A stretch of DNA of 54,114 bases from JBBAAW01 sp041658075 (GCA_041658075.1 JBBAAW010000004.1:1-54114), one strand, 5' to 3'. Numbered from the stretch's first letter, positions 15,278 to 23,397 are shown. Numbers and translations are program-made. The notes: generated by a model from the letters alone, not told the origin.

Positions 15278-16223
15278 GGTAATAGTCATCCTGGGACCTA
15301 CCTGTACCGGAAAAACATCTTTGGGGATAAAGTTGTGCCAACTGTTTAATGGAGCAATAATTTCTGCGGATTCAAGACAGGTTGTCCGACACATGGACAT
15401 TGGGACTGGCAAGATTCCGGCCGGGGAAAGCAATCGACAGTTTGAGCAACGAGAGGACAGGTGGAATGTGGACGGCGTGGATATTTTTGGTTACGACTTA
15501 GTAAATCCCGACGAATATTTTTCCGCTTATGATTTCACTGAGTACTGTCGAAAAGTATTTCCGCGGGTTTCTCGCAACGGGAAAAATATTTTCTTGGTTG
15601 GAGGGACGGGATTTTACATTGACGCTGTTACGGATAGAGCGTCACTTGAGGGTATTGGCCCTAATATGGAGTTAAGAAAAAGTTTGGAAAAGTTGTCCAC
15701 GGAAGAATTGGCAGAAAAACTTCGGCAGCTTGACGAATCGATATATAAAACTATCGATACCAAAAATCCCGCTAGACTATTGCGCGCGATAGAAAAAGTC
15801 TCCCAGGTAAAAAAATCGGACAATGCGAATAAAACAGTTCCGATATTTGAGAAGGCGACTTACATAGGTTTGACAGCGGAACGCGAAATCCTTTATCAAC
15901 GAGCTGACGGGTGGGTCGACAGTATTTTTAACGAAAGATTATTTGAAGAAGTAAAGCTAATTCAAACTCAGTTTCCCAAGTCGCATAGATTAAATGGACT
16001 AATTTATAAAAGTGCGGTTGATTATTTAAACGGCGCGACGGATTTAGATGATGCCAAACAAAGAGCCAAATTCGACATGCATGCGTACATAAGGCGGCAG
16101 CAGACCTGGTTTAAACGAAATCCGGAGATCAGATGGTTTGATATATTCCAGAAAAACTTTGACGCGGGTGTGACTTCAATAGTAGAATCATTGGTAAATG
16201 GAGAATCAGAACTAAATGGATAG
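15267..16223 (+). CDS. miaA: MiaA, tRNA dimethylallyltransferase
   Basis: 318 residues. MiaA transfers a dimethylallyl group to A37 of tRNAs decoding UNN codons, the step before MiaB. GPTCTGKTSLG is the P-loop, IISADSRQV carries the catalytic Asp, and MDIGTGK and LVGGTGFYIDA are family motifs. An inserted stretch with VDGVDIFGYDLVNPDEYFSAY replaces the usual HHLIDIxxPxExySAxxF. It overlaps miaB (11 bases) and the transporter gene (8 bases), forming a three-gene unit. Confidence 0.93.
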   Translation: MEGKVIVILGPTCTGKTSLGIKLCQLFNGAIISADSRQVVRHMDIGTGKIPAGESNRQFEQREDRWNVDGVDIFGYDLVNPDEYFSAYDFTEYCRKVFPRVSRNGKNIFLVGGTGFYIDAVTDRASLEGIGPNMELRKSLEKLSTEELAEKLRQLDESIYKTIDTKNPARLLRAIEKVSQVKKSDNANKTVPIFEKATYIGLTAEREILYQRADGWVDSIFNERLFEEVKLIQTQFPKSHRLNGLIYKSAVDYLNGATDLDDAKQRAKFDMHAYIRRQQTWFKRNPEIRWFDIFQKNFDAGVTSIVESLVNGESELNG

Positions 16224-17193
16224 AAATATTATTGTTTCAGTAAAAACGGTGTTGGTCCTAGCTGGTGCAGTTTTGGCTGGTTATGTGATTTTTATGATGG
16301 GTAAGATTTTTGCTATTCTGGGAATTTCCCTTCTTATAGCAACTGCAGTAGAGCAATCGGTTAAACGTTTAGTTAAAAGACGAGTGAGACGTGGATTTGC
16401 GGTTTATTTTGTATACATTCTACTTATTCTTTTTGGGATAGGAATTTTTACCGTTGGTATTCCCCCGTTAATAAAAGAGGTTAGAACGCTTATAGCTAAT
16501 CTTCCTACTATAGCGCAAAGTTTGGGTGGGTTGGAACAATTTGGTTTTTCTGTATCGGACATTTTACCTCAAGTTTCAAAAGTAACCTCAAATATAATTT
16601 CCATTTCTTACTCAGTTTTTTCTAATGTCGCAGTTTTAATTACTGTCTTCTTTTTATCTTTGTATATGTCTTTGGATTGGGAAAATATCAAAGCGCGACT
16701 TCTATCCTTGTTTTCTAGTAAATTACGCGACGAGATAGAAGAAACTATTTTTGAAATTGAAGTGTCTATCTCACAGTGGATTAAAGGTCAAGCTTTTCTT
16801 ATGTTAGTGGTTGGACTTGCTTCATTTGCAGGTTTTTCTGCTATTGGAGTTGAATACGCATTAGCGCTTGCTGTAATTGCGGGACTTTTAGAAATGGTTC
16901 CTATGATTGGTCCTGTTATTACTGCCATAATTGTTACAGCTATAACCTTCACCCAGTCGCCCGTTAAGGGTCTTATGGTGATGGGACTTTGTATCGTAAT
17001 TCAACAGCTAGAGAACAACCTATTAGTGCCAAGAATTATGCAAAAAGTTTCCGGTTTCAGTCCCTTAGTTATTCTTATAGCCGTTATTACCTTTACAAAC
17101 TTCTTTGGAATCGTGGGAACCGTTGTTGCTGTTCCCTGCGTTATGGTAGGTTATGTTATAGTGAAAAGGATTTTAAATCACGCAGGAAGCTAG
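16216..17193 (+). CDS. AI-2E family transporter
   Basis: 325 residues with about seven to eight hydrophobic segments: two at the N-terminus (residues about 8-35), one at 57-82, then a central amphipathic region and four more from about 135 on. The family-typical VSISQWIKGQAFLMLVVG and LEMVPMIGPVITAI segments and NNLLVPRIMQKVSGFSPLV are present. The family was named for AI-2 export but includes ion and solute exporters; the substrate is unknown. The final codons lie inside the P1 helix of the RNase P RNA encoded on the opposite strand (overlap 17182-17193). Confidence 0.9.
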   Translation: MDRNIIVSVKTVLVLAGAVLAGYVIFMMGKIFAILGISLLIATAVEQSVKRLVKRRVRRGFAVYFVYILLILFGIGIFTVGIPPLIKEVRTLIANLPTIAQSLGGLEQFGFSVSDILPQVSKVTSNIISISYSVFSNVAVLITVFFLSLYMSLDWENIKARLLSLFSSKLRDEIEETIFEIEVSISQWIKGQAFLMLVVGLASFAGFSAIGVEYALALAVIAGLLEMVPMIGPVITAIIVTAITFTQSPVKGLMVMGLCIVIQQLENNLLVPRIMQKVSGFSPLVILIAVITFTNFFGIVGTVVAVPCVMVGYVIVKRILNHAGS

Positions 17194-17503
17194 TAAGCCA
17201 GATTCTGTTTTAGTTGACCATCTATCTAATATTCATCTTTACGCCTTGCCGAGCCAGCTTAAATGGCGAATTCGTGGATTTCCGCGGGTGGGATTGCCCG
17301 TTTCACTTTTTTGCATGTCTTACGAGTTAGCAAAAAAATCGTCACTGTTGCTCTTGGAGGTTGTTAATTCAACCACCACCCTAAGTCCTTTTGAACTTTG
17401 GGACCGGCAGTCTCCTGCTGGAGCTTACGCCCCATTCCCTGCTCTGTGCGGTCTGGACTTTCCTCCCCTTGTTTGCACAAAGAGCGGTCAACCTGCTTCC
17501 TGC
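17182..17503 (-). ncRNA. rnpB: RNase P RNA
   Basis: Catalytic RNA of RNase P, which trims tRNA 5' leaders. On the minus strand the 5' part contains GAGGAAAGTCC and CACAGAGCAGGG (conserved region I), and the 3' part contains ACAGAATCTGGCTTACT, the universal P4/3' core. The ends pair as helix P1: GCAGGAAGC at 17503-17495 with GCTTCCTGC at 17190-17182. A TAGAAT box lies about six bases upstream of the 5' end. At about 322 bases it is a normal bacterial size. The 3' end overlaps the coding end of the convergent transporter gene. Confidence 0.93.
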
Positions 17504-17553
17504 AACGCTATTCTACCTTATATTGCTTGCAAAAAACATTTTTCCGTTTAGGA

Positions 17554-17559
17554 TATAAT
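17554..17559 (+). promoter_or_regulatory. mltG -10 box
   Basis: TATAAT ending 8 bases before the mltG ATG; very short or no leader. Confidence 0.55.
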
Positions 17560-17567
17560 GGTTCGAC

Positions 17568-18620
17568 ATGGAACAAAATCAGACGCAATCAATTGTCGAC
17601 GAGAAGAAGTTTCACAAGCTGGATCCAAAGAAAAAACCGCTATACACAGCTGTTGGAGCTTTTTTTATAGCGATAGTATTACCAGTGGCTTTTTATCTTT
17701 ATTACAACACAGCCTTAAACAGACCGGCTCAATCTGATGCGGAGAAGGTTTTTGTTATAGAAAAAGGCGAAGGCGCATTGTCAATATCCCAAAGGCTTTA
17801 TGACGAAGGACTCATTAATTCTAAAGTTCTTTTTAATTTTTATCTGATTTCTAACAATCTGCAGTCAAAGTTACAGGCAGGAACATACACGGTTCCGGCC
17901 GGATACAATATAAAAAAGCTGTCGGAACTTTTTCAACAAGGGAGGAGTGATATCAAAGTAACCTTTTTAGAAGGTTGGCGCGTTGAAGAGGTCGCTCAGG
18001 AAGCTTCGTCTAAATTTGGAAATGTGAGCTACAGCAAATTCGTGGACTTAGCACTTCCCTCGGAAGGTACACTTTTTCCCGATACTTACGAGTTTAATAG
18101 TAATACTGATGAGGAGGGCATTATCGACGCTATGCGGAGTAATTATAATGCTAAAACCAGCGACATTCTAACTAACGAGTCGGTCAGTAAAACGGGACTG
18201 CCGACAGTAAATCAGGTGATAACTATTGCCTCAATTGTGGAACGCGAGGTCATTAAGGATGAGGATAGAAGAATTGTAGCGGGAATCTTGATTAAGAGAT
18301 TTAAGGAAGATATGCCACTGGGTGCCGATGCTACCGTCCAATATGCCGTGGCCCCAAAGATTGAAAATGGTAACAGGGTCTGGTGGCCTAAGAATTTAAC
18401 AATAGACGATCTGAATAAAGCAAGCACTTATAATACTAGAAAGATGGCAGGTCTTCCGCCCATGCCTATATGCAGTCCAAGTCTGAGTTCAATTAAAGCA
18501 GTCATTGGCTATCAGAGTACGGATTATTACTATTATCTTACAGATTCGCAAGGTATAACCCATTACGCAAAAACCTTGGATGAGCACAACAAAAATATCT
18601 TCAAATATCTCACGAAATAG
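17568..18620 (+). CDS. mltG: MltG endolytic murein transglycosylase
   Basis: 350 residues. MltG is a membrane-anchored lytic transglycosylase that cuts nascent glycan strands and sets their length. A membrane helix (about residues 27-47) follows a short cytoplasmic tail. A LysM-like region then contains FVIEKGEGALSISQRL in two pieces and LQAGTYTVPAGYN. The catalytic domain shows FLEGWRVEEVA, ASIVEREV (catalytic Glu), DADATVQY-like LGADATVQYA, and STYNTRKMAGLPPMPICSP. The promoter directly precedes the start codon, divergent from rnpB. Confidence 0.94.
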   Translation: MEQNQTQSIVDEKKFHKLDPKKKPLYTAVGAFFIAIVLPVAFYLYYNTALNRPAQSDAEKVFVIEKGEGALSISQRLYDEGLINSKVLFNFYLISNNLQSKLQAGTYTVPAGYNIKKLSELFQQGRSDIKVTFLEGWRVEEVAQEASSKFGNVSYSKFVDLALPSEGTLFPDTYEFNSNTDEEGIIDAMRSNYNAKTSDILTNESVSKTGLPTVNQVITIASIVEREVIKDEDRRIVAGILIKRFKEDMPLGADATVQYAVAPKIENGNRVWWPKNLTIDDLNKASTYNTRKMAGLPPMPICSPSLSSIKAVIGYQSTDYYYYLTDSQGITHYAKTLDEHNKNIFKYLTK

Positions 18621-18637
18621 AAACAATCTGTAAGATT

Positions 18638-18733
18638 TCTCTCACAAAAACACTTTGGTAAATGCCCTTGTGAGAGAGGCGGAACTTGATGAGTTCTATT
18701 GATGAGGCTTGTTACCAAGCTCCGCCGTCTCTC
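18638..18733. repeat. Two overlapping, mutually exclusive hairpins
   Basis: TCTCTCACAA (18638-18647) pairs perfectly with TTGTGAGAGA (18668-18677). The right arm of that stem also belongs to a longer segment, 18672-18688, which pairs with 18716-18733 over GAGAGA, GGCGGA and CTTG blocks. Both stems cannot form together, as in attenuators. No T-run follows, so a simple terminator is unlikely. It lies between the convergent mltG and the small OB-fold-like gene. Confidence 0.5.
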
Positions 18734-19114
18734 TGTCAAAGTCTAGGTATGTCATCTGTTACGAAAACACGATGCTTCTTTTCTTCGCTCGGTCGTAGTC
18801 TTCCCGGAAGCCCCAGTTCATTGCTTGTGCCCCTTTCCCCCGGTGGCGGAAGCTTTCATCATAGACAATACGGTCTCCGGGTACGGGGATGCGTACTTTT
18901 TTTACACTGCTCCTGCGGAACCAGAGAGAGTCAGATTCCCTCCTATCCGGTTCGAACATCCCCCTGTCTTGTAGACGGAAGGACACTAGTAGACTCACTC
19001 CGTCCTGGCGCATAGTGCCCGTCTGAGTTCTGGGGTCGTACTCCGTAACTATAGCGAATTGCATGGAAGTTTTCCTTTCTTACATCGATTAGCTAAAGAC
19101 TGTTTGACAGAGAG
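18729..19114. repeat. Inverted-repeat-flanked segment
   Basis: CTCTCTGTCAAA at 18729-18740 and its exact complement TTTGACAGAGAG at 19103-19114; with a two-base gap the match extends to AGACT on the inner sides. The segment contains only the OB-fold-like gene. It could be a small non-autonomous mobile cassette or a long-range RNA pairing; no target duplication was checked. Confidence 0.45.
18759..19064 (-). CDS. Small OB-fold (cold-shock-like) protein, putative
   Basis: 101 residues. The start FAIVTEYDPRTQTGTMRQDG resembles the first strands of a cold-shock domain (a turn around TGxxRxDG where CspA has KGFGFI), and IPVPGDRIVYD and KGAQAMNWGF resemble its VxxGDxVxFE and GPxAxNV ends. It lacks the classic RNP1/RNP2 aromatic motifs, so this is a tentative fold call. 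A good Shine-Dalgarno site (AAAGGAAAA) precedes the ATG. The gene is flanked by a 12-base inverted repeat (18729-18740 and 19103-19114). Base and codon choice (many CGC, GAC, CCC) differ from the neighbours, which suggests foreign origin. Confidence 0.6.
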   Translation of the reverse strand: MQFAIVTEYDPRTQTGTMRQDGVSLLVSFRLQDRGMFEPDRRESDSLWFRRSSVKKVRIPVPGDRIVYDESFRHRGKGAQAMNWGFREDYDRAKKRSIVFS

Positions 19115-19181
19115 TTTATTGATGGACAAGATAACTTCCTTATCCGCCAATTACTCTCCGCAATATAAGGATGTCAAAGTG

Positions 19182-19228
19182 CGCTGTAAAGCCTGTTTTT
19201 GAGGCCTTTAGAATAGGAGTTACAGGCG
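19182..19228. other. Nested hairpin, possible structured RNA
   Basis: CGCTGTAA (19182-19189) pairs with TTACAGGCG (19220-19228) with one bulge; inside it GCCT (19191-19194) pairs with AGGC (19202-19205). It lies in the gap between two divergent small genes and 40 bases before a promoter. Confidence 0.35.
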
Positions 19229-19267
19229 TATTGTATCAGGAAACTTTCAATTTTGCAAACTATAGGG

Positions 19268-19273
19268 TATAAT
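19268..19273 (+). promoter_or_regulatory. -10 box for the 66-residue gene
   Basis: TATAAT with a weak -35 (TTTCAA, 19245-19250, 17-base spacer). The leader is about 25 bases and contains a strong GGAGGG ribosome site, unlike most promoters in this window. Confidence 0.55.
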
Positions 19274-19305
19274 ATCGATATCAATACCTCTTGGAGGGTA
19301 ATCAG

Positions 19306-19506
19306 ATGGAGACGTATATTCTGTTCGTCGGTTGTTACAAAGGGACCTCGTTTACAGACGGCGGAGAGCAGGCCCGTGGACAGTATGCAGACGATCAAGC
19401 TGCAATCGGCGCCTTGTTGCCCAAGATCAATGTTCTTCTTCGTCACTACGATCGTATCGAGGTTCAGATCAAGGCGGGGAGTGGACGCGAAGTCTATCGC
19501 AGCTAG
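19306..19506 (+). CDS. Small protein of unknown function
   Basis: 66 residues (METYILFVGCYKG...REVYRS). The ATG at 19306 follows GGAGGG by 7 bases; an in-frame ATG at 19291 lies upstream of that site and is rejected. No family recognised; the sequence is mixed polar with an alternating hydrophobic start (YILFVGCY) and a helix-like middle (AIGALLPKINVLL). A strong hairpin terminator follows at once, so promoter, ribosome site, gene and terminator form a self-contained expression unit. Codon choice is richer in G and C than the housekeeping genes beside it. Confidence 0.6.
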   Translation: METYILFVGCYKGTSFTDGGEQARGQYADDQAAIGALLPKINVLLRHYDRIEVQIKAGSGREVYRS

Positions 19507-19533
19507 TGTTTTGTCCGCTCGTTCGGCCATCGG

Positions 19534-19592
19534 CGCCGTAAGGTTTAGGGAGATCATTTTCTCTTTCTTCCTACCTTACGGCGTTGTCTTTT
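19534..19592 (+). terminator. Rho-independent terminator
   Basis: CGCCGTAAGG (19534-19543) pairs perfectly with CCTTACGGCG (19574-19583), a 10-bp stem with a 30-base loop, followed by TTGTCTTTTCT. Confidence 0.8.
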
Positions 19593-19614
19593 CTGTAAAG
19601 ATAATTTGTCGACC

Positions 19615-19643
19615 TTGAAATCTATTCAGCTTTCTGGTAAACT
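19615..19643 (+). promoter_or_regulatory. rpsO-pnp promoter
   Basis: TTGAAA (19615-19620), 17-base spacer, TAAACT (19638-19643) preceded by TGG (extended -10). This gives a leader of about 27 bases, one of the few in the window long enough for S15 autoregulation; no clear Shine-Dalgarno site. Confidence 0.55.
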
Positions 19644-19676
19644 TCAAATCTAGTTGATTACAACACTAAAAATGTT

Positions 19677-19940
19677 ATGGCAATGAAGAAAGAAGTAAAA
19701 AAAGCATTAATAAAGAAAAACGCCTTGCACGAGAAAGACACGGGATCCCCCGAGATCCAAGTAGCACTTTTGACTCAGAAAATAGATAGTCTTTCCGGGC
19801 ATCTAAAAGTCCATAAAAAGGATAACTCCTCCAGACGCGGGCTTTTGCAGATGGTTGGTAAGAGGCGCAGGCTTTTAACATATTTAAAAAAGAAAGACCC
19901 CGAAAGGTTTGAAAAGACCTCCAAGAAACTTAAGAAGTGA
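19677..19940 (+). CDS. rpsO: Ribosomal protein S15
   Basis: 87 residues, normal for S15, which binds 16S rRNA early in central-domain assembly. Signature stretches HEKDTGSPEIQVALLTQ, LSGHLKVHKKDNSSRRGL and KRRRLLTYLKKKD are all present (each cited in part). It starts at the first of two nearby ATGs (MAMKKE); starting at the second would remove two residues. The stop overlaps the GTG start of pnp, matching the common rpsO-pnp operon. Confidence 0.96.
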   Translation: MAMKKEVKKALIKKNALHEKDTGSPEIQVALLTQKIDSLSGHLKVHKKDNSSRRGLLQMVGKRRRLLTYLKKKDPERFEKTSKKLKK

Positions 19941-22171
19941 CTTCCATAACCAAAAAGGAAATTGAATTTGCGGGCAAGAAGTTGTGTTTAGAAACGGGTG
20001 AATTGGCGGCGCAAGCCACTCTTGCTGTTAAGGCTTCTTTTGGCGACACAGTTGTGCTGGCCACCGTGGTTAGTGGCGTTGCCAATCCGGACCTCGATTT
20101 TTTTCCTTTAACCGTTAATTATGAGGAAAAGCTTTACGCTAGTGGTCAAATAAAATCTTCCAGGTTTGTAAAAAGGGACGGCAGACCCACGGACGACGCG
20201 GTTATTGTTAAGCGCCTTATTGATCACGCTATTCGTCCGCTATTTCCCACAGATTACATGGATGAAGTTCAGGTGGCTTGTACGGTTTTGTCGCTTGATC
20301 CACAGTCAGACCCGGAGTTTTTAAGTATGATTGCGGTTTCTGCCTGTCTGCACGCGTCAAAAATTCCTTGGAACGGTCCTATGGTGTCGGCAAGAGTCGA
20401 CTATGTAAACGGCTTCTATGTATTATGTCCCCCGGTTTATGAGAGTCGACCTGATACCAAAATAGACATGATGGTTTCTTTTGCTGGTGAGGACAGAAAG
20501 TTCCTAGCTATGGAAGCGGAAGTGGACATTTTGCCGGAAGATAAAGTTTTGGGAGCTATTGATTTTGCCAGAGAAAATTTGGAATCGGTGGTTGACTTGA
20601 TAAATGAGTTTGCTAAAGAAGTTAATCCCAACGGAGATAAATATGTTTATGTATCTAAAAAGGTCGACTCAACAATGCTTAAGGAAGTTACGGATTTAGT
20701 TAAGAATAGGGTTTTGGAGATGATGGATTCTTCTTTTGATAAGTTGAAGATTAAAGAGCGACAAGATTTGTTAAAGGCGGAAATGTTTGAAAAGTTTGCC
20801 GGCAAATATAAAAAGAGCGACTTGGCAAGAGCGTTTGAAGAGGTGGAAAAAACGATTTTGCAGGAAATTATATTGGAGAAGCATAAAAGGCCGGATGGTC
20901 GTGGACCTTTGGAAATTAGACCGCTTAATGCTAAAGTGGGAATTTTGCCAAGAACCCATGGAAGTGCCCTATTTTCCCGAGGAGTTACACAAACTTTAAC
21001 TGTGGCAACTTTGGGTTCCACTTCTCTGGAGCTTTTTATACAAAATATGTACGGTGAGCGTACTAAGAGGTTTATTCATTATTACAACTTCCCGCCTTTT
21101 TCGGTGGGAGAAACAGGAAAGATGGGTGGTGCAGGTTCCCGTGAGATAGGACACGGCATGTTGGCAGAAAAAGCTTTGCGGCCTGTGATTCCTGAGCAAG
21201 ACGTCTTCCCCTACATGATAATTTTGGTGTCGGAGACTTTATCGTCCAGCGGGTCCAGTTCCATGGCGTCAACTTGTAGCTCCACCCTGGCTCTTATGGA
21301 CGCAGGAGTGCCCATTAAAGACATTGTCGGTGGTGTGGGTGTAGGACTTATTACTAACGATGATTTTACAAAACATGTTATTCTAACCGACCTTGCTTAC
21401 ATGGAGGACGCCTTTGGATTTTTAGACTTTAAAATGACCGGAACACGCACCGGAGTTACCGCTATTCAAAGCGATATGAAATTGCCCGGAATTCCCATGC
21501 ACCTTTTGCCAAAGATTTTTGAGCAGTCGCGAGAAGCTCGTCTTAAAGTTATTGATGTTTTGGAGCAAACCATCGCTAAGCCTAGAGAAGAAGTTAGTAA
21601 ATATGCACCTAAAGTTATGTCGGTAAAAATTGATCCTGCAAAAATTGGCATGGTAATTGGTGGTGGCGGAAAGACTATTAAAGAAATTGAAGCAAAAACG
21701 GGATGTGTTTTGGGCATTGAGGATACCGGAGATATTGCGGTTTCAGGCAACGACGAGGTAATGGTTAAAAAAGCCGTGGAGATGATTTTGGGCATTGTTA
21801 AAGAAGTTGAGGTAGGAGAAATTTACGACGGTACTGTTAGAGAGGTTGTGGACTTTGGCGCGTTTGTAAATATTTTACCCGGTAAAGACGGACTTTTGCA
21901 TGTGAGCGAGATGTCCAATGAGTTTATTAGCGATCCCAGAGATGTTATTAAAGAGGGCGATGTGGTTAAGGTTAAGGTTATTGCGGTTGGCAACGATGGC
22001 AAAGTCTCTCTTTCTAAAAAAGCTTTGGAACCCGGTTATCAGCCAAGTACCTATTCTAGGGACGACGGCGGAAGAGGTGGCCGAAGTAGCAGACCCATGA
22101 GCAGAGGCCCTCGTGACTTTGGCAACGATCGAGATCGTCCCCGCCGCCCCAGAAACTTTGAGAGGAGATAG
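19937..22171 (+). CDS. pnp: Polynucleotide phosphorylase
   Basis: 744 residues from a GTG that overlaps the rpsO stop. PNPase is the phosphorolytic 3'-5' exoribonuclease of the RNA degradosome. Two RNase PH domains are clear: first GDTVVLATVVSG and GQIKSSRFVKRDGRPTDD (in part), second KRPDGRGPLEIRPL, RGVTQTLTVATLG and GKMGGAGSREIGHG. A KH domain (KIGMVIGGGGKTIKEIE) and an S1 domain (GEIYDGTVREVVDFGAFVNI, DGLLHVSEMS) follow. The tail is rich in Arg, Gly and Ser (DDGGRGGRSSRPMSRGPRD), a likely disordered RNA-binding extension. Confidence 0.97.
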   Translation: MTSITKKEIEFAGKKLCLETGELAAQATLAVKASFGDTVVLATVVSGVANPDLDFFPLTVNYEEKLYASGQIKSSRFVKRDGRPTDDAVIVKRLIDHAIRPLFPTDYMDEVQVACTVLSLDPQSDPEFLSMIAVSACLHASKIPWNGPMVSARVDYVNGFYVLCPPVYESRPDTKIDMMVSFAGEDRKFLAMEAEVDILPEDKVLGAIDFARENLESVVDLINEFAKEVNPNGDKYVYVSKKVDSTMLKEVTDLVKNRVLEMMDSSFDKLKIKERQDLLKAEMFEKFAGKYKKSDLARAFEEVEKTILQEIILEKHKRPDGRGPLEIRPLNAKVGILPRTHGSALFSRGVTQTLTVATLGSTSLELFIQNMYGERTKRFIHYYNFPPFSVGETGKMGGAGSREIGHGMLAEKALRPVIPEQDVFPYMIILVSETLSSSGSSSMASTCSSTLALMDAGVPIKDIVGGVGVGLITNDDFTKHVILTDLAYMEDAFGFLDFKMTGTRTGVTAIQSDMKLPGIPMHLLPKIFEQSREARLKVIDVLEQTIAKPREEVSKYAPKVMSVKIDPAKIGMVIGGGGKTIKEIEAKTGCVLGIEDTGDIAVSGNDEVMVKKAVEMILGIVKEVEVGEIYDGTVREVVDFGAFVNILPGKDGLLHVSEMSNEFISDPRDVIKEGDVVKVKVIAVGNDGKVSLSKKALEPGYQPSTYSRDDGGRGGRSSRPMSRGPRDFGNDRDRPRRPRNFERR

Positions 22172-22177
22172 TCCACC

Positions 22178-22851
22178 ATGCGAACCGTAGGAATTATTGG
22201 AGGTTTAGGTTCGGAAACAACCGCCGAATTTTATTTGGATCTGATTTTTTCCTGTCAAAAGAAAGATAAAACCAGCAGACCCGCGATAGTTATATATAGT
22301 GTTCCGTTGCCTTATGCAATCGAGGAAGATGCGATAGTAAGGAATACAGGGCTTGAAAGATTTTCCACCTTCCTCATCAAAGAGGCTCAAAGATTAGAAA
22401 AAACAGGCGCGGATTTTATTGTCATGCCGTGTAATTCACTCCATGTTTTTGTTGAAGAGATCAGAAAATCCGTTAAAGTTCCGGTTTTAAACATAGTTGA
22501 AGAAACAGTAAAATTTCTTAAAGGTAATAGTTTCTACTTCTGCCACTATTAAAAATAAGCTTTACGAAACGGCGTTTGAGGAGAACGGCATCGATTATGT
22601 ATGTAACCCCAAACGATTTTGAGCAGGAGAAGATGGGGAAATTTATTCACAATTTGGTGTTGGGTCAACAGAACAATAGAGATAGAGAAGAGCTTATTAA
22701 TATAATCGGAGGCTTTCAAAATAAAGAGGTGGATTGCATAGTCCTTGCTTGTACAGATCTGCAACTTCTTATACCAAAACACCCAAATCTTAAGATCTAC
22801 GATACTACGAAAATCCTCGCTGATGCCACTATTGAGCAGATTTTGGGATGA
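22178..22851 (+). pseudogene. Aspartate/glutamate racemase family, two frameshifts
   Basis: The first frame (22178-22552) opens with RTVGIIGGLGSETTAEFY and contains the first active-site cysteine in MPCNSLH. Near 22525 the meaning shifts to another frame (VIVSTSATIKNKLYETAFEENGIDY). Near 22600 it shifts again to VTPNDFEQEKM and continues to 22851, carrying the second active-site cysteine in LACTDLQLL. The second shift coincides with TATGTATG, a 4-base tandem duplication. Both catalytic cysteines survive, so decay is recent, or these are sequencing errors. The family makes D-amino acids for cell walls or acts as an unspecified racemase. Confidence 0.82.
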
Positions 22852-22862
22852 CGGAACGATGA

Positions 22863-23348
22863 TTACATTGCTTTAGGGGCAAATTCTACGCTGTTTATCG
22901 TCTTTAAAGAGTCGCCTGATTGCGTAAGAACAAACAAACCCAACTTTTCCGCCAATTCTCTGGAATCTTTTGGAACAGAAAGTCCCGCTACCGCGCCGTA
23001 AGTTTTAAGATGAGCGTATTGTGGCAACTCCTTTTTAAACAGCGGAATTGTTATCTGCGCAAATTTTTTAACATCCTCGGGGTGGATTTTGTGCTTAACC
23101 TCCACAATACCCACAGAATCTTTATTGTAAAGAACAATATCGTACTCGCCCTTTTTAACATGAACATTTCTTGCCACATCGTCAAAGTGGATTTTTCCAA
23201 GGCGTTTTTTAGTGTTTAAGCCGTCGTAAAAGAAATCCTCCGCTACATCGCCAAGGTTATTACCGATCCCTCCCAGTCGTTCCCCCATTTTCTGGAGCAT
23301 CTCCTCCAGTTCCTCCCAACTTCGGGTTTTTGGTTTCAATTTTACCAT
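22863..23348 (-). CDS. PD-(D/E)XK nuclease-like protein, function unknown
   Basis: 161 residues from the ATG at 23348. An earlier ATG at 23357 overlaps the -10 box (23356-23361) and is rejected. The N-terminal third is helical and charged (SWEELEEMLQKMGERL). The rest contains YDIVLYNKDSVGIVEVKHK, which fits the D-x(n)-ExK core of restriction-endonuclease-like folds and resembles DUF3782-type proteins. No DNA-binding or helicase partner is adjacent. It may be a small repair or defence nuclease, but only the fold is suggested. Confidence 0.65.
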   Translation of the reverse strand: MVKLKPKTRSWEELEEMLQKMGERLGGIGNNLGDVAEDFFYDGLNTKKRLGKIHFDDVARNVHVKKGEYDIVLYNKDSVGIVEVKHKIHPEDVKKFAQITIPLFKKELPQYAHLKTYGAVAGLSVPKDSRELAEKLGLFVLTQSGDSLKTINSVEFAPKAM

Positions 23349-23355
23349 AATTTGC

Positions 23356-23391
23356 ATTATAGTTTACACTTTTCAAAAGTCAATATATAAT
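23356..23391. promoter_or_regulatory. Overlapping divergent promoters
   Basis: Minus strand: TTGACT, 16-base spacer, TATAAT (23356-23361), then 7 bases to the ATG at 23348. Plus strand: TTTACA (23363-23368), 17-base spacer, TATAAT (23386-23391), then 6 bases to the GTG at 23398. The two promoters share the same 36 bases, and both predict leaderless mRNAs. Confidence 0.75.
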
Positions 23392-23397
23392 GACTTT

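Noticed and set aside
17246..17670. Open frames across the RNase P RNA region
   Set aside because: They translate rnpB in antisense and have no protein-like features.
18940..18965. GGTTCGAAC resembling a tRNA T-arm
   Set aside because: No acceptor, anticodon stem or D-arm around it; it is coding sequence of the small minus-strand gene.
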